DNA of 64,000 nt from Diospyros lotus (Eukaryota > Streptophyta > Magnoliopsida > Ericales > Ebenaceae): contig NC_068349.1 of the NCBI RefSeq assembly GCF_014633365.1, forward strand, positions 19,606,753 to 19,670,752. The letters are read 5' to 3'. The notes under the pieces were generated by a model that was given only the letters and a program-made list of their open reading frames with translations, was not told the DNA's origin and ran no database searches. Below are positions 36,301 to 48,300 of the stretch, in pieces. How positions within the stretch are numbered: position 1 is the stretch's first letter; every line of letters starts with the position of its first letter. Position numbers and translations under genes: made by a program.

Positions 36301-39300
36301 GCTTTTAATATGTTAGTAGATCCATCAAGACCAACTTTAACAGTAAAAACCCAATGACAACCAAAGACATCCAGGGTGGAAGTGAAACCAAATCCCAAGT
36401 GTCATGTTCCTAGGGTTTATCTAGGACTGAGAATGGAATTAGGGAATAGATCGTGAGTGAGAGAATGGAAAGGGATGGAGAAACCAAGAGGGGGGGAAAT
36501 TTAGAGAATGGAGGGAAAATTTAGGAGAGTCAAGAGAGAATAGAATTCAAATTCATTCATTTAGTCATAAGCTGCCTAGTCTCTACTCGTTAGCCTATTT
36601 ACAGGTTGTTGCATCCTTTGCAGTTAGTAACAAACTTGAAGTACAATCCTATGACAACTTAAGGTACAACGAATGAAATTGTGTAAAAGACCAGTTACTC
36701 CTAATGCCCTTGGGTCGTGACAATTTTTGCCCCCCCCCCCCCCCCCCCCGCGAAGGTTTCTTGTCCCCAAGAAACTAATTACAACTGTGCCTCTTTCGTC
36801 ACCCAATTCTCGCTAGTTCTTCTTCTCCATACTCGCCCTCTACTCCTTCTATTCTCATTAACTGTCTTTGACATTTGTGGCCAAGACTGAATTTGTCTCC
36901 ACAAATATAGCATAATTCTAACCTCTTCTGCTCTATTGTCGATGAGCTAGTTGCAACAGGGTTAGGATTAGCCCTAAAATTTTTATTTCTTTGATTGCCT
37001 TCCAGTTGTTGATTGAACGAAGGCTGAATGTCCGTTGAGGGTGCATACTTATTGAAAATAGCTTCCAAGGCAAGCTCCTATAGTCTTGCCTTCTCAGCAA
37101 CTTGCATCATTTTGATAGTGGGTCTTAGCTCATCATTTAAACCACTGATGAAGCTGGACACACAGTATGATTCATCTAAGGTTGGATGAGAGATGATCAG
37201 TAATGACTTTAGCTCCTCAAATCTAATTTGATACTCATCCACCGACGTTCTTGCTTTAGCTTGTTGAATTCTTCAATGACACCCGTCATAGTTCCTTCCC
37301 TGAATCGCATACAAAATCTTCCACAAACTCTAGCCAACTCTATTCCCTCCTCCTCCTATTCCACCCTTGGAACCACACATCTGCTATGTCATTGAGATAA
37401 GCGGATGCCAAATTCACCTTTTGTCCTTCTGTCACTCTATAATGGTAGAAGAATCATTCACATCGACGTATCCACCATCTTGGTTTGTCTCCTTCGAATA
37501 TCGAAATCTCCAATCTTGGTATTAGAGCAGGGTATGGATTTGTATAGGCTCCTCTTGTTGATGATTTTGGCATCAACTTCGGCTGCTCTTCTATTTCTAT
37601 AGGATCAGGAGTACGCTGTCTACTCCTAGATCCAGCAAAGATCGAAGCCATGTTAGTCCTTGGAGTGAAGTCTGTTGGCAAGCTTGCGTTAGGCATTCTA
37701 GAGAACAGGCTTAAGACGGTGCGTAGTTGCTAATCAAAACTAAAGAATTCTTCTCTGAGACTAGCAAAGTCATCTCTCATATTTCGCTCCAACATCATCA
37801 TCTCAGCCCTGCCCCAACTCACCTCCTCCTAAGTTTGACGAAGGCTGAGTTCCATCGTCTCCAATCTCTCCTCTAGTTGCAATTCTGTCGAAGGCCGATC
37901 TCTATTGCATCGAATCGGGTTTCCAGCTGCCTCATTCTAATTCCTTCCACCATCAGTTAATTCACCAGTTCCACCTTTGATTAAAGAACTACCACAATTC
38001 ATTGGATCCGATTGGTGGAGGCATCTGATCGTAGTTGCATTGAGCTTCGATGGCTTTGATTTGTTGCTTGCGGTGTCGACTTGATCGAAATTAGGTGGCC
38101 GGGGATCACTTGGCTCTGGTTTGCTGCCTAATTCTCTAGATAAGGATCGCCTTTAGTATTGCCTACTAGATGGATGGACTCTGTTCGCTCCACTTGAAGC
38201 ACACACCACCTAATTGATCAGCTCAGTTGTTCAATCAATTTTATGGCTATTTACGGCTGCTTCCGAGAACACCTATTGCGACTTGAGCAATTCTGCAATT
38301 GTCGATCTCTATGTTTTCACTTGCTGTGGACCAACAATCTACAAGTCCAAATTGATCGCTGTGGATCACTGCACTTTGTCGAACTCTGCTTCATTGCAAG
38401 GTCAAGAATCACCTCGCTCTGATACCAATTGTCAGGTTCTTAGGGTTATTTAGGATTGAGAATGGAATTAGGGAATAGATCGGGAGTAAGAGAATGGATA
38501 GGGAGGGAGAAACTAAAAGGGAAAGTTCAAAAGAGTTGAGAGAGAGAACAAAATTTAAATTCATTCATTCAGTCATAAGCTGCCTAGTCTCTACTCATTA
38601 CCCTATTTATAGGTTGTTGCATCCCTTCCTGTTAGTAACAAATTGGAAGTACAATCCTATAACAGCCTAAGGTATAACAAAGAAAATTATGTGTAAAAGG
38701 CCAATTACTGATTAGCAAGCAAAGTAGACATCTCCTTATCTATAGCACGATGACAACTAGGATTAGCAAGAGCTTCTGGTGCTATTTTAGGAATAGAAAT
38801 AGATGAAAGAGTAGAAACAAAGGCAGAATGGATAAAAGATAAATGATAATAGCTCGAGAAAGTGTAAGTAGGACGAGGATTATGAGAAGAACGAGTACCT
38901 CTTTGTAGAGAAGGTTGAATTGGACTGGGAATTGAAGGAATAGTGACATGTGTAGGGAGATAAGCATCTAAGGTAACTACGACATCGGGAGAAACAAGAG
39001 ATGAAGAAACCACACCATTTGGAGGAATAGTAGTTGGAAGAGGAGAGGGTCGAGAAGGACACTGATATTTCAAGAGAGGATGAGAAGGATCGGAGGAGGT
39101 AATGGGCTAAGAGATAGTAGGAACTAAAGAAGAAAAAGAAGGAACAGGAAGAACCTCATCAAGAGATGAGGAAGAAGGAAGGGAAGAAGAAGCAAAGAAA
39201 GGACTAGACTCAAAGAAAGCAACATCAAGAGAGAAAATGACGATTGAGATCAGGGGAAAAATACTTATAGCCCTTATGAAATCGAGAATACCCTAGGAAG

Positions 39301-42300
39301 ATACATTTAATAGATCGAGGTGTTAGTCTATCCCTTTTTGGTGATAAAAGATGAAAAAATGGGCGGAGCCAAAAATACTAAGAGGAAGAGGATATAAGGT
39401 TTCATGGAACAAGTAGAGTATGCGGAATATGCCCATTAAGAATAGTAGAAGGCATTTGATTAATCAGATTGTAGAAAGTCAAAAAGCAACATCCCAAAAA
39501 GAAGAGGAACATACATATGAACCAATAAGGTATGACATGTCTCAACGGGACGATGATTTTTATGTTTTGTCACCCCATTTGGTTGTGGAGTATATGGACA
39601 GAATTGGCAGTCAGTTGGTCAGTGGTATCATCCACAGATGTCTTTATAATGACCTGGTTTGTGATAATACAAGCAAAAAGGTCATTTTCCCTCTTTTCCA
39701 CCACGTTGTGGCTGCTTATTCTTGGACTGATTACCAAAGGATGCAACCTGAGAAACCATAATAGACCCTCAGCTGCTTAATCAGGGCCAGAAAAGGTCTG
39801 AGTACTACTCAGCAGCCTTGCAAACACTTCTTCCATTGTATGAATGACAGGTCCACTCATGATTTGTGTCCTAACACACTCCAAATCAGCTCTCAATCCA
39901 GCCAATATCAGCACCACAAACAGTTTATCATGTTGGACACGCTGTTCAACAAAATTTTCAGTGATTGGCAGTATGATATTTTAATCTGTCACAGCAGATT
40001 GAACGTTTCCTAGATATGTTGTCATATCTAAATCTCTTTTTCAAAGATTAAACAATGTACTAATAATTGTGTACAAACGAAGAATGCCATTTGTATAAAG
40101 CCTCTGTGCATGTGACAATATTTTGGCACTACTTTTGTAAACACGAAATAGAGGCACTAGATCTAGTTCAATGGACTGCCACAACAAAGAAACAAGCTGT
40201 GCATCAACTTTATCCCATAATGTCCTACCATTCTCTAGTATCTCACTCAATTTCTTAGTAAGATGATCACTAGCCCTTGGCCTCGAAACCACCCATTAAT
40301 TGAAGCTGACAAGGAAAATTGATTTTTCCAATTCAGCTTTTCAGTTGTAATCACAGGAGTACCAGATATGCTTGGAACAACAACAGAAGTAGTGGAGACT
40401 ATCTCTGAACCAGACATGTTGTATAAATCAGTTTCAACAAACAAAACAAGACAACACCAGAATACTAGTTCCCAGCTGTAGGATACCAGATCACAGCTTC
40501 AAGAATTCTAGAACACTAGATTGCAGCTTCAAAAATTCCAGAGCAGAAGATCACAGCTTCAGGAACTCCAGAACAGCAGATTGCAGCTTCAGGAATCAGG
40601 ATCAGATTGCCAGATCTAGAAATCAGATCACACCAGAATTCCAGAGAATTTCTGATCGCATCTCTTGATCTCGATGGAAGACAAAATTCTCAAACCAAGA
40701 GGATACAGAACACAACTTTCTCCTAGACAAGATTTGATGATTGAATTACATCAAATCTGCTCTAATTCTCCAGATTTACCCTTTGATTGCTCTGATACCA
40801 TGAGAAATAGCATACAGAACTGAGAGAAAAAGAAGAGGGGAAAAGAGAGATTGGAGAGAAAAGACTCATTCAATTCTCTTAAGCTAGGGCTACAAGCATT
40901 TATTCCAGAACACTGTAATTGCTATGTACAAGCTACCTAAGCTGCGTACAAGGTACAACTAATACATACAACACCTAATACAGGCAAACTAATACGAATT
41001 CCCAACAGTTTTCATGTGTGTTCGTTTTTATTTATTTTTTATTTGTTTTAGGGAAAAGATGAAACTAAACATTATATTAGATAATCTTGTCATTTCTCAA
41101 AATTTTGAAAATAAACCTGAAAACTATTTTTGACAAAAAAGTTGTATATTGTATCAAATGATTAAATATATAAAAATTTATTTTATATTGACAAAAATAA
41201 TTACCCCTTACAAAAAATGGTTGGTTTGATGGTGTGTGGCTGGTCAGAGGTTGAGTGGATGAAGGGGGTGGGTAGTGAGTTGAATGGAAAAAAAAATATG
41301 GAAAACAAAAGCAATGCACTGACTCGAAAAATATGGAAAACGAAAGCAATGCACTGACTGCTGGTTTCTTCCTTTCCACCCCCCCCCCCCCCCCTCTCCC
41401 CAAAACCCCAAAAGACATGAAAACAAAAATTGAAAAAATTTAAATGGGCCATAAGTTTGCTATCCTCTGGAACAGTCAGCAGAGTGCTTTAAAAGATAAA
41501 CCAATTTGGTTTTAGTTTGGAGTTCACTATTGGAATGCAGGCCAATACCCGTTCCAAATTTCTAGGCACAGTTCTACTGATTTCCAAATTAATCTGAGGC
41601 AGCAATTGTTTAAAATTAATCTTGATATGAGTTATAAGGGCCTTATAGAAGATAAGACCATGGATAGAAATGACTGGTGAGCTAGAATTCACATGGCCAA
41701 CCCCACCTTATAGTGGGATAAAGGCTTGATATGTTGTTTTAACCAATTGTTTCCTCAATATGTCAAATTTCATGCTTCTTAGCTGTTTACTTTCTGCATG
41801 AGTTTCTGCTCTGTTGTGAGCAAATTATTGGTTTGACCTTATTAGGTAGATTTCTGATCTGTTTTTAGTTTTTATTCAGAATGGATCTACTGTTTATTTG
41901 AGGATTAAGATTTAATTTATTCTCTTACATCTCTTTCATTACAGATGGCCGAAATCCCGAAGTTAACATCTGGTTGCACAGAATTCGTAGACTCTGCAGA
42001 ACTGATTTTGGAAAAGAGGAAGATGAACCAGACATTGCTAGCTAATCATAGTACTTTGCTTGACTTGCTTGAAATTCCCCAGCTTATGGACACGTATGTG
42101 GTTGACATGTTAAATTTAAATGAATGCCTGGTTCAGGGTCATATGGCCTATGGTATCTGCTAGCATATTTAGCTATATACAGTTCATTTTTTGGTTGTTT
42201 GGTTATATTATAGTGATATTTTGATATGTTTTCTATTTTGATTTTAAAAAGTAAATTTTATATTGTTTTGTTTTGATTGTTTAGATGATAGAATTATATT

Positions 42301-45300
42301 TGATTTAGGGATTAGATAAGGTTATATTTGATTTAGGATAAGAATTATATTTTGATTGGTTGTTATCTTTTGGATAGGTTTATCTTTTCATTGCCTATAA
42401 ATGGGCACATAATGAAATCTTTTATTCAGCTTTGATGATTGAATAATATGATTTCTCATTCTTGAGTCTCTCTCTCTCGTTTGTCTTCTCTTCTCTAGCT
42501 TCTTCTTCTTAATATCTTCTCTTTCTTTCCTACTTTCTGCAATTTTTTGTTATTGTCCCACATCAAATTTGGTAGTAGAGCAAAACTTGGTTCTGAATTT
42601 TCATCATTTTCCATCAGTTCAACATCCCCGACCCATCATTGTCAGTAGCACACAGCACACAGCACACAGCACACAGCAATGGCCGTACAACAACACTTCC
42701 TCATCAACAGCCACACAAAGTTCATCAAAGCCACGATCACCATAGCAATGACAAAGAATCACAATCCTCATTGCTAACCCATCAAACCATGAAAGCAACT
42801 AGTTTATCTTACTTTGAGTGAGTTGGTGATGACAACAATACATGACTAATAGTGACACAAGTCTAGATTCACAAAACTTGAGGGCGAGTTTTTCTCCCAC
42901 CTCATGAGAATGATAGGGATATTTTGATATGTTTTCTATTCTGATTTTAAAAAGTAAATTTTATATTAGGTTTTATCTTGTTTTGTTTTGATTTTTCATA
43001 GTTGTTTTCATAATATAGTTATATTTGATTTAGGATTAGATAAGGTTATATTTGATTTAGAAGATTAGAGTTATATTTTGGTTAGTTGTTTTATTTTAGA
43101 TAGGTTTATCTTTTCATTGCCTATTAGTAAGTGCTCATAATGTAATCTTTTATTCAACTTTGATGAATGAATAATATGATTTCTCCTCCTTCTGTCTCTC
43201 TCTCTCAGTTTGTCTTCTGTTCTTGCCTTCTTGGCTTCTTCTCATCTCTAGCTTCTTCTTCTTGTCTTTCTTAATATCTTCTCTTTCTTTCCTACTTTCT
43301 GCATTTTTTTGTTACTGTCCCGCGTCAAATATCAGAGCAAAACTCAATTCTGAATTTTCATCAATTTCCATCAGTTCTACATCATCAAACCATTATCGTC
43401 AGCAGCACACAACAATGGCCGCACCACAACACTTCCTCATCAACAGCCACACAGAGTTCATTAAAGCAACCATCACGTTAACAATGGCAAAAAATCACAA
43501 TCCTCATCACTAAGCCATTAAGCCATGGAAGCAGCAAGTTTTCCGTTTGAGTTGGTGATGACAACAATACTCGATTACTAGTGACGTAAGTCTAGATTCA
43601 CAAAACTCGAGGGAGAGTTTTTCTCCCACCTGGGGAGAATGATAGGGATATTTTGATATGTTTTCTATTTTGATTTTAAAAAGTAAATTTTATATTAGGC
43701 CCTATCTTGTTTTGTTTTGATTTATCATAGTTGTTTAGATGATAGAATTGTATTTGATTTAGGGTTTAGATAAGGTTATATATGATTTAGAGATTAGAAT
43801 TATATTTTGAGTAGTTGTTATATTTTAGATAGGTTTATCTTTTCATTTTGCCTATAAATAAGGGCACATAATGTAAACCAGTGGGAAACTGAAAATGTGT
43901 AAGACATGTAAAGCACTGGCCTATCTTATCATATCTGTTCCACGTGATGTAGAAGTGTGAGTATATTTTTGGTACATCCCCCATAAGAGTTTGTTTACCA
44001 GACATTTTTAGAGTTTTAACTAACATAACATGTTGGGTAACTCATACTACTAGTTTTGTTGGTACCTGCTGCTATTAGTACTTTTCTTTTTATTCTTGTG
44101 ATGATATTTCTGTTTTTCTCTGTTAAAAATACTATGTTGCATGAATGGTGGCATTTGTCTCTTAAAAGCATCTGCTTTATGAATGACCTTTTGTTGGCCA
44201 TGTTGACCATTTGGATCTGGTCTTTCATGAATGTAGTGCTACTGAAAGAGCATTGTAGACTGTGACTGCCCAACATGGGCGCTACTCTTCTTAAAAAGTG
44301 TTTGGGAATATAAATTGAAAAGGCACAAAGTATTTGCCAATATGTAATGAATTTCTATAATTTGAGTTGTTACTATGATATTTTTTTAATAATATATTTA
44401 AGGTGATTGAAGTTCTTGAGTGAGGCTGCTGATGTGGTGATTAAGAGCCTTCCTATGGGATTTCTCATTTTGGTTGCATATGTTGGAATCTATGATTGGA
44501 AAATAAAGGTAGAGAAGAATTCTTATCATAGAGCAGCACAAGAGAGAAGTAGCAAATGGTGAAAGATAGGTGTTACTAGTACAAGGAATAATGCACCAGG
44601 AATAATAAACTGGAATTGCACAGTTTTATTCTGTGTACTGTTCCAGTTTCAAGAGAACTATGATTTAATAATCCAGAATCTTAAATCCCCTTTTCATCCT
44701 TGGAAGGGGGACTAAGTCAGTTGCTTTGTTCTGCATGTTGCATGACCTTATATGGCGAGAACTAACTCTTGTCCATTTATAGGTGTGTGAGGAATGGAAA
44801 TTATGATGAAGCTCTGGACTTGGAAGCATTTGTTTGCAAACTTTCAACAATGCATCCAAAGTGAGCTTTAGTTCTCATACTCTGCTGTTTTGGCCTTTTA
44901 GATTGAAAAGGATGCCTACTGAGCCTGTTCTTCTTTTCTTTCCTTTTATCCCATGCTCCCCTCTGTTTGGCTATCAAAGGATACCTGTTATTCAAGCGCT
45001 CACTGCAGAAGTTAAGCAGACCACCCAATCTCTTCTTTCTCAGCTTTTACAGAAACTTCGATCAAACATTCAGGTACATGGTGCTACGCCAAAAGATATA
45101 ATGTGTTGATTGTGTGCAGCTGGTTCAACATTTTTCTTCTGGAACTATGATATCTGAAGTTCCATAACTTTTGGCCACAAAACCTTCATATAATGCAGTT
45201 GCCAGAATGTCTCCGCATTATTGGATATTTACGTCGAATAGGAGTATTTAGTGAATATGAAATGCATCTACAGGTGAGGCTTATTAAAGCTTTGTGTCTA

Positions 45301-48300
45301 ACAAGTATTTGGTTTATGTGCAAGTAACTTTGTTTCCTGGTTGATATGTTTACATATTTCAATTCATCCTGTTTCTGACCTGGATTGGTTCTGTTGTATA
45401 GTTTTTGAGATGCCGAGAGGCATGGCTTAGTGGAATTCTAGATGATCTAGACCAAAGAAATGCTTACGAATACTTGAAAGGGATGGTAAACTGTTACAGA
45501 ATGCATCTATTTGATGTTGTTAACCAATACCGGGCCATATTTTCTGATGATACATCAGGAAGTGAGGAAAACTATGATGGTGGGCTTCTTTTTAGCTGGG
45601 CCATGCATCAAATAACCTCTCTCCTTAGAACACTCAAGGTCATGCTCCCCAAAATAACTGAAGGCGGGTCTTTGTCCAACATCCTGGATCAATGCATGGT
45701 AGGTGCTGGCAACTATATTTTTGTATAGTTGCATTTCTTCACCATTTTGTTGAATGTTTTAGAGGAGTTGGGAAAATATAATCTGCTGCTGCTTCCAATA
45801 CCAAAAGATTTGCATCTTATTAGTATGATTTTCCATAATTTTGTTCAATGAGATAATGCAACAGTAGACATTGCGAGTCACTAATTTCTTACATTTTGTT
45901 AATACAATTTCTGAATACACCTGTTTGGAGAATGCATAAAACAAAGAATGAAGGGACAAATGGTTTGCAACTTTCTAGAATTTATAAAAAAGGAAAGCAT
46001 GATAATTGTAGCTGCCTCACTTTAAGATCAATGAGTACAACAATAACAATATATCAAGGCTTTACCCCACTAGGTGGGGGTTGGCTCCATGGATTCTAGC
46101 TTGCCAATCATCTGTATCTATGATCATATCTTTTGTAAGACCCTTATAACTCATCATACCTAGGAGTTCTCCACAAAGATTTTATTTTTCGTTGTTCCTC
46201 TACCTCTCTTGCCAAAGATTTCTTTCATTTCGTCCACTTTGCTCATAGAAGCCTCTATTTGGTCATATTCTCATGTGACTAAATCATTCTTATCGTTTCT
46301 CAAGCATCTCATTTTCAATAAGAACCACTCCAACCTTATTACAAATAACCTCATTTTTAGTTCTATCATTTTTTTGTATGGCTTCATATCCTTCATAACA
46401 TCCTCATATTCATTATGTTCATATTTTCCTCATATTAGTGTCTTACTGCCCAACATTTCATGCTATGGACCAAATGAGTTCTTCTAGCCGTCATATAAAA
46501 TTTTCTTTATAGTTTGAAGAGAATTTTACCATCAGATAAAAATTTTATATGCACTTTTTTGTTTCAACCATCTTACCTTAATTCGATATGTAACATCCTC
46601 ATTAGTCTCTTCATCTTTGTGAATGAGTAATCCAAGATATTTGAACTGATATTTTCTTGGGATGACTTTTAAGATATCCTCTTTTTTTTTTTTTGTAAGT
46701 GACTTTAAGATATCAGCTATAGAAAGGAAATCAAACTTGTAATTTATTTATATAGATCCACCCCAACGCAACATGGGTTGTCCTCACCTTCAAGCTAGTA
46801 TGGTTGTCAGTCACACTGTATTTTCCCTTTGAAAGGGGTGGATTTGGGATGGAAACACATTTTGTTGGCCTTGTATGAATATATAAATCTAAATTATCTT
46901 TACTTCAAAGAAAGTCTGGGGAAGGGGGAAAGGATGATAATGCATTTGACAATGTTGACTAGGAAAATACAGATAGAGACGATTTATTTGCTAGAACCAA
47001 TTCATTTTGGGTGAATCTTCTGTCTTTTGTAGATATGCATCACATTGACAAAATCTGTTCACATGGAAGCATTCACATGTTATACCTTTTTACCCTTGTT
47101 TTGGGTTTTGGACTGCTTTTTCTTGTGAGAGTGGTACTCATTCCACTGCATCTTGAATGGCTGAATCTGATGATAACATTAACGTCTTTATTGCGTTATA
47201 GTATTGTGCCATGGGACTCGGTTGGGTTGGATTGGACTTTCGAGGCTTGCTTCCTTCGCTTTTTGAAGAGTAATTACATTTTAATTTCTCTTGATAACAT
47301 TTTTTATCTTCTGGTGAATTCCAATTATAAATATCTTGAATCTGTCATTTCCACAGGGCTGTTCTTGACTTATTCTCAAAGAATATGAATACAGCTGTTG
47401 AGAATTTTCAGGTACACTGGCAGTAGTCAAATCCTTGCATTTGATTTAGAAAGTTTTTATGTTCTTTTCTCAACTGATAAAGTTTAAATATCTGGCAATT
47501 TTGTGACCTTTAATCTCTGTTAGCAAATTGACTAGCTTACCATGTATAAGTTTTGTCCAAGCAAGCAGCTTGTGTTGCTCTTCTTAATGGATATGTTATT
47601 TCCTCATTCCAGTTAGTCTTGGATTCACATCGCTGGGTCCCATTACCAGCAGTTGGCTTTTCAGCCAATAGTATAGGTCAAGATAGCCAGGAAGATGTGA
47701 CTCCACCTTCAAGTCTAATGGAGCATCCCCCACTGGCTGTGTTTGTGAATGGTAAGTTCCATATTTATTTCCAACTTTAAATGAACCTATCTCTTTTTCC
47801 ATCCCCTCTCTATATCTGGATATTTTATTGCCCCTTGAAACTCAAATAGACTTGGTGGTTTTGGTGTAAACCATATTCAGTTATGCACTTGAGCTGTTTG
47901 ATGGTTTTTGCACTGAATTTGTTGATGAAAATGTTAGTTGGATCGGAGGTGACCCAAATAAATCTGGATCAAAGGCTGAAAACCATACAATTATGTGATT
48001 GTGATCAGAAATTTGCAGCTTCTAGCATGTAGCAGATGGGGTGCAAGAAACCTAGGAAGCAAGAACTAAGCAGTAAAGGATACAGATATGAACTTCATCC
48101 TATTAAAAGGAAAAAGATTAGAAAACTACTTGGTTCATTATATAAGAATATAGATCTTAAATTTACCAACAATCACAAGTTGGTTTCATAATTTCCTATT
48201 CTTTTTGAACAATTGATCCAGATATCTAAAATTAATCTTTTGTTGGGATAACTTAATCTCCAAGGTTCACAATAACCTCATCCACACGTCTATTTTTACT

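Larger units (their letters stand above)
36400..38710 (-). mobile_element. Nested gag-only (TR-GAG type) non-autonomous LTR element
   Basis: LTRs are 36400-36722 (323 bp) and 38430-38710 (outer ~25 bp missing). On - the primer site reads ATTGGTATCAGAGC (38418-38431). The internal 1.7 kb encodes only a gypsy-type gag: [20 protein letters not shown] (in 37696-37454) and a CCHC knuckle [14 protein letters not shown] (in 37068-36799). No pol domain is present. The polypurine tract is a long G-run on - (C-run at 36729-36750). It lies exactly between the TLLAN and TWDLV codons of the host copia RT. No target duplication survives because the right end is deleted. Confidence 0.85.
34887..41007 (-). 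mobile_element. Second full-length copia element, antisense in COG8 intron 2, nested
   Basis: Two 207-bp LTRs (34887-35093 and 40801-41007), a perfect 5-bp duplication GTTTT (34882-34886 and 41008-41012), a primer site at 40789-40800 and a polypurine tract beside 35093. LTRs differ at roughly 30 of 207 positions by hand count, so it is much older than the element at 28371. Protease and most of integrase are deleted. A separate gag-only element (36400-38710) sits inside its reverse transcriptase. Confidence 0.93.
26693..41944 (+). other. COG8 intron 2, 15.25 kb, transposon-filled
   Basis: Runs from donor GTACAG to acceptor TTCATTACAG. It holds LINE fragments, a MITE-like piece at 28056, two antisense copia elements (28371-33380 and 34887-41007) and a gag-only element nested in the second. 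The un-annotated parts (26700-27780 and 41010-41640) are AT-rich with (CT)n at 27351-27383 and a C-run at 41379-41395. Both flanking exons are intact and in phase. Confidence 0.9.
42208..43876 (+). mobile_element. Tandem TRIM-like array: LTR-int-LTR-int-LTR
   Basis: In COG8 intron 3. LTR1 is 42208-42565, LTR2 42911-43327 and LTR3 43640-43876 (truncated). Each opens with TGATAGGGATATTTTGATAT or a close variant. Internal segments 42566-42910 and 43328-43639 begin with primer-site-like text (GGTAGTAGAGC and ATCAGAGC) and end with a polypurine-like GAGGG(A/C)GAGTTTTTCTCCC block just before the next LTR. Units of about 0.7 kb without pol match terminal-repeat retrotransposons in miniature, which are known to form tandem chains by recombination. 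No target duplication was found. Confidence 0.8.

Noticed and set aside
36729..36750. C-run as a novel structural element
   Set aside because: Position next to the LTR identifies it as a polypurine tract, and run length may be a sequencing artefact.
39420..39761. 113-codon + strand gene
   Set aside because: The opposite strand carries copia integrase text (NGVTKHKNH); this frame is its shadow.
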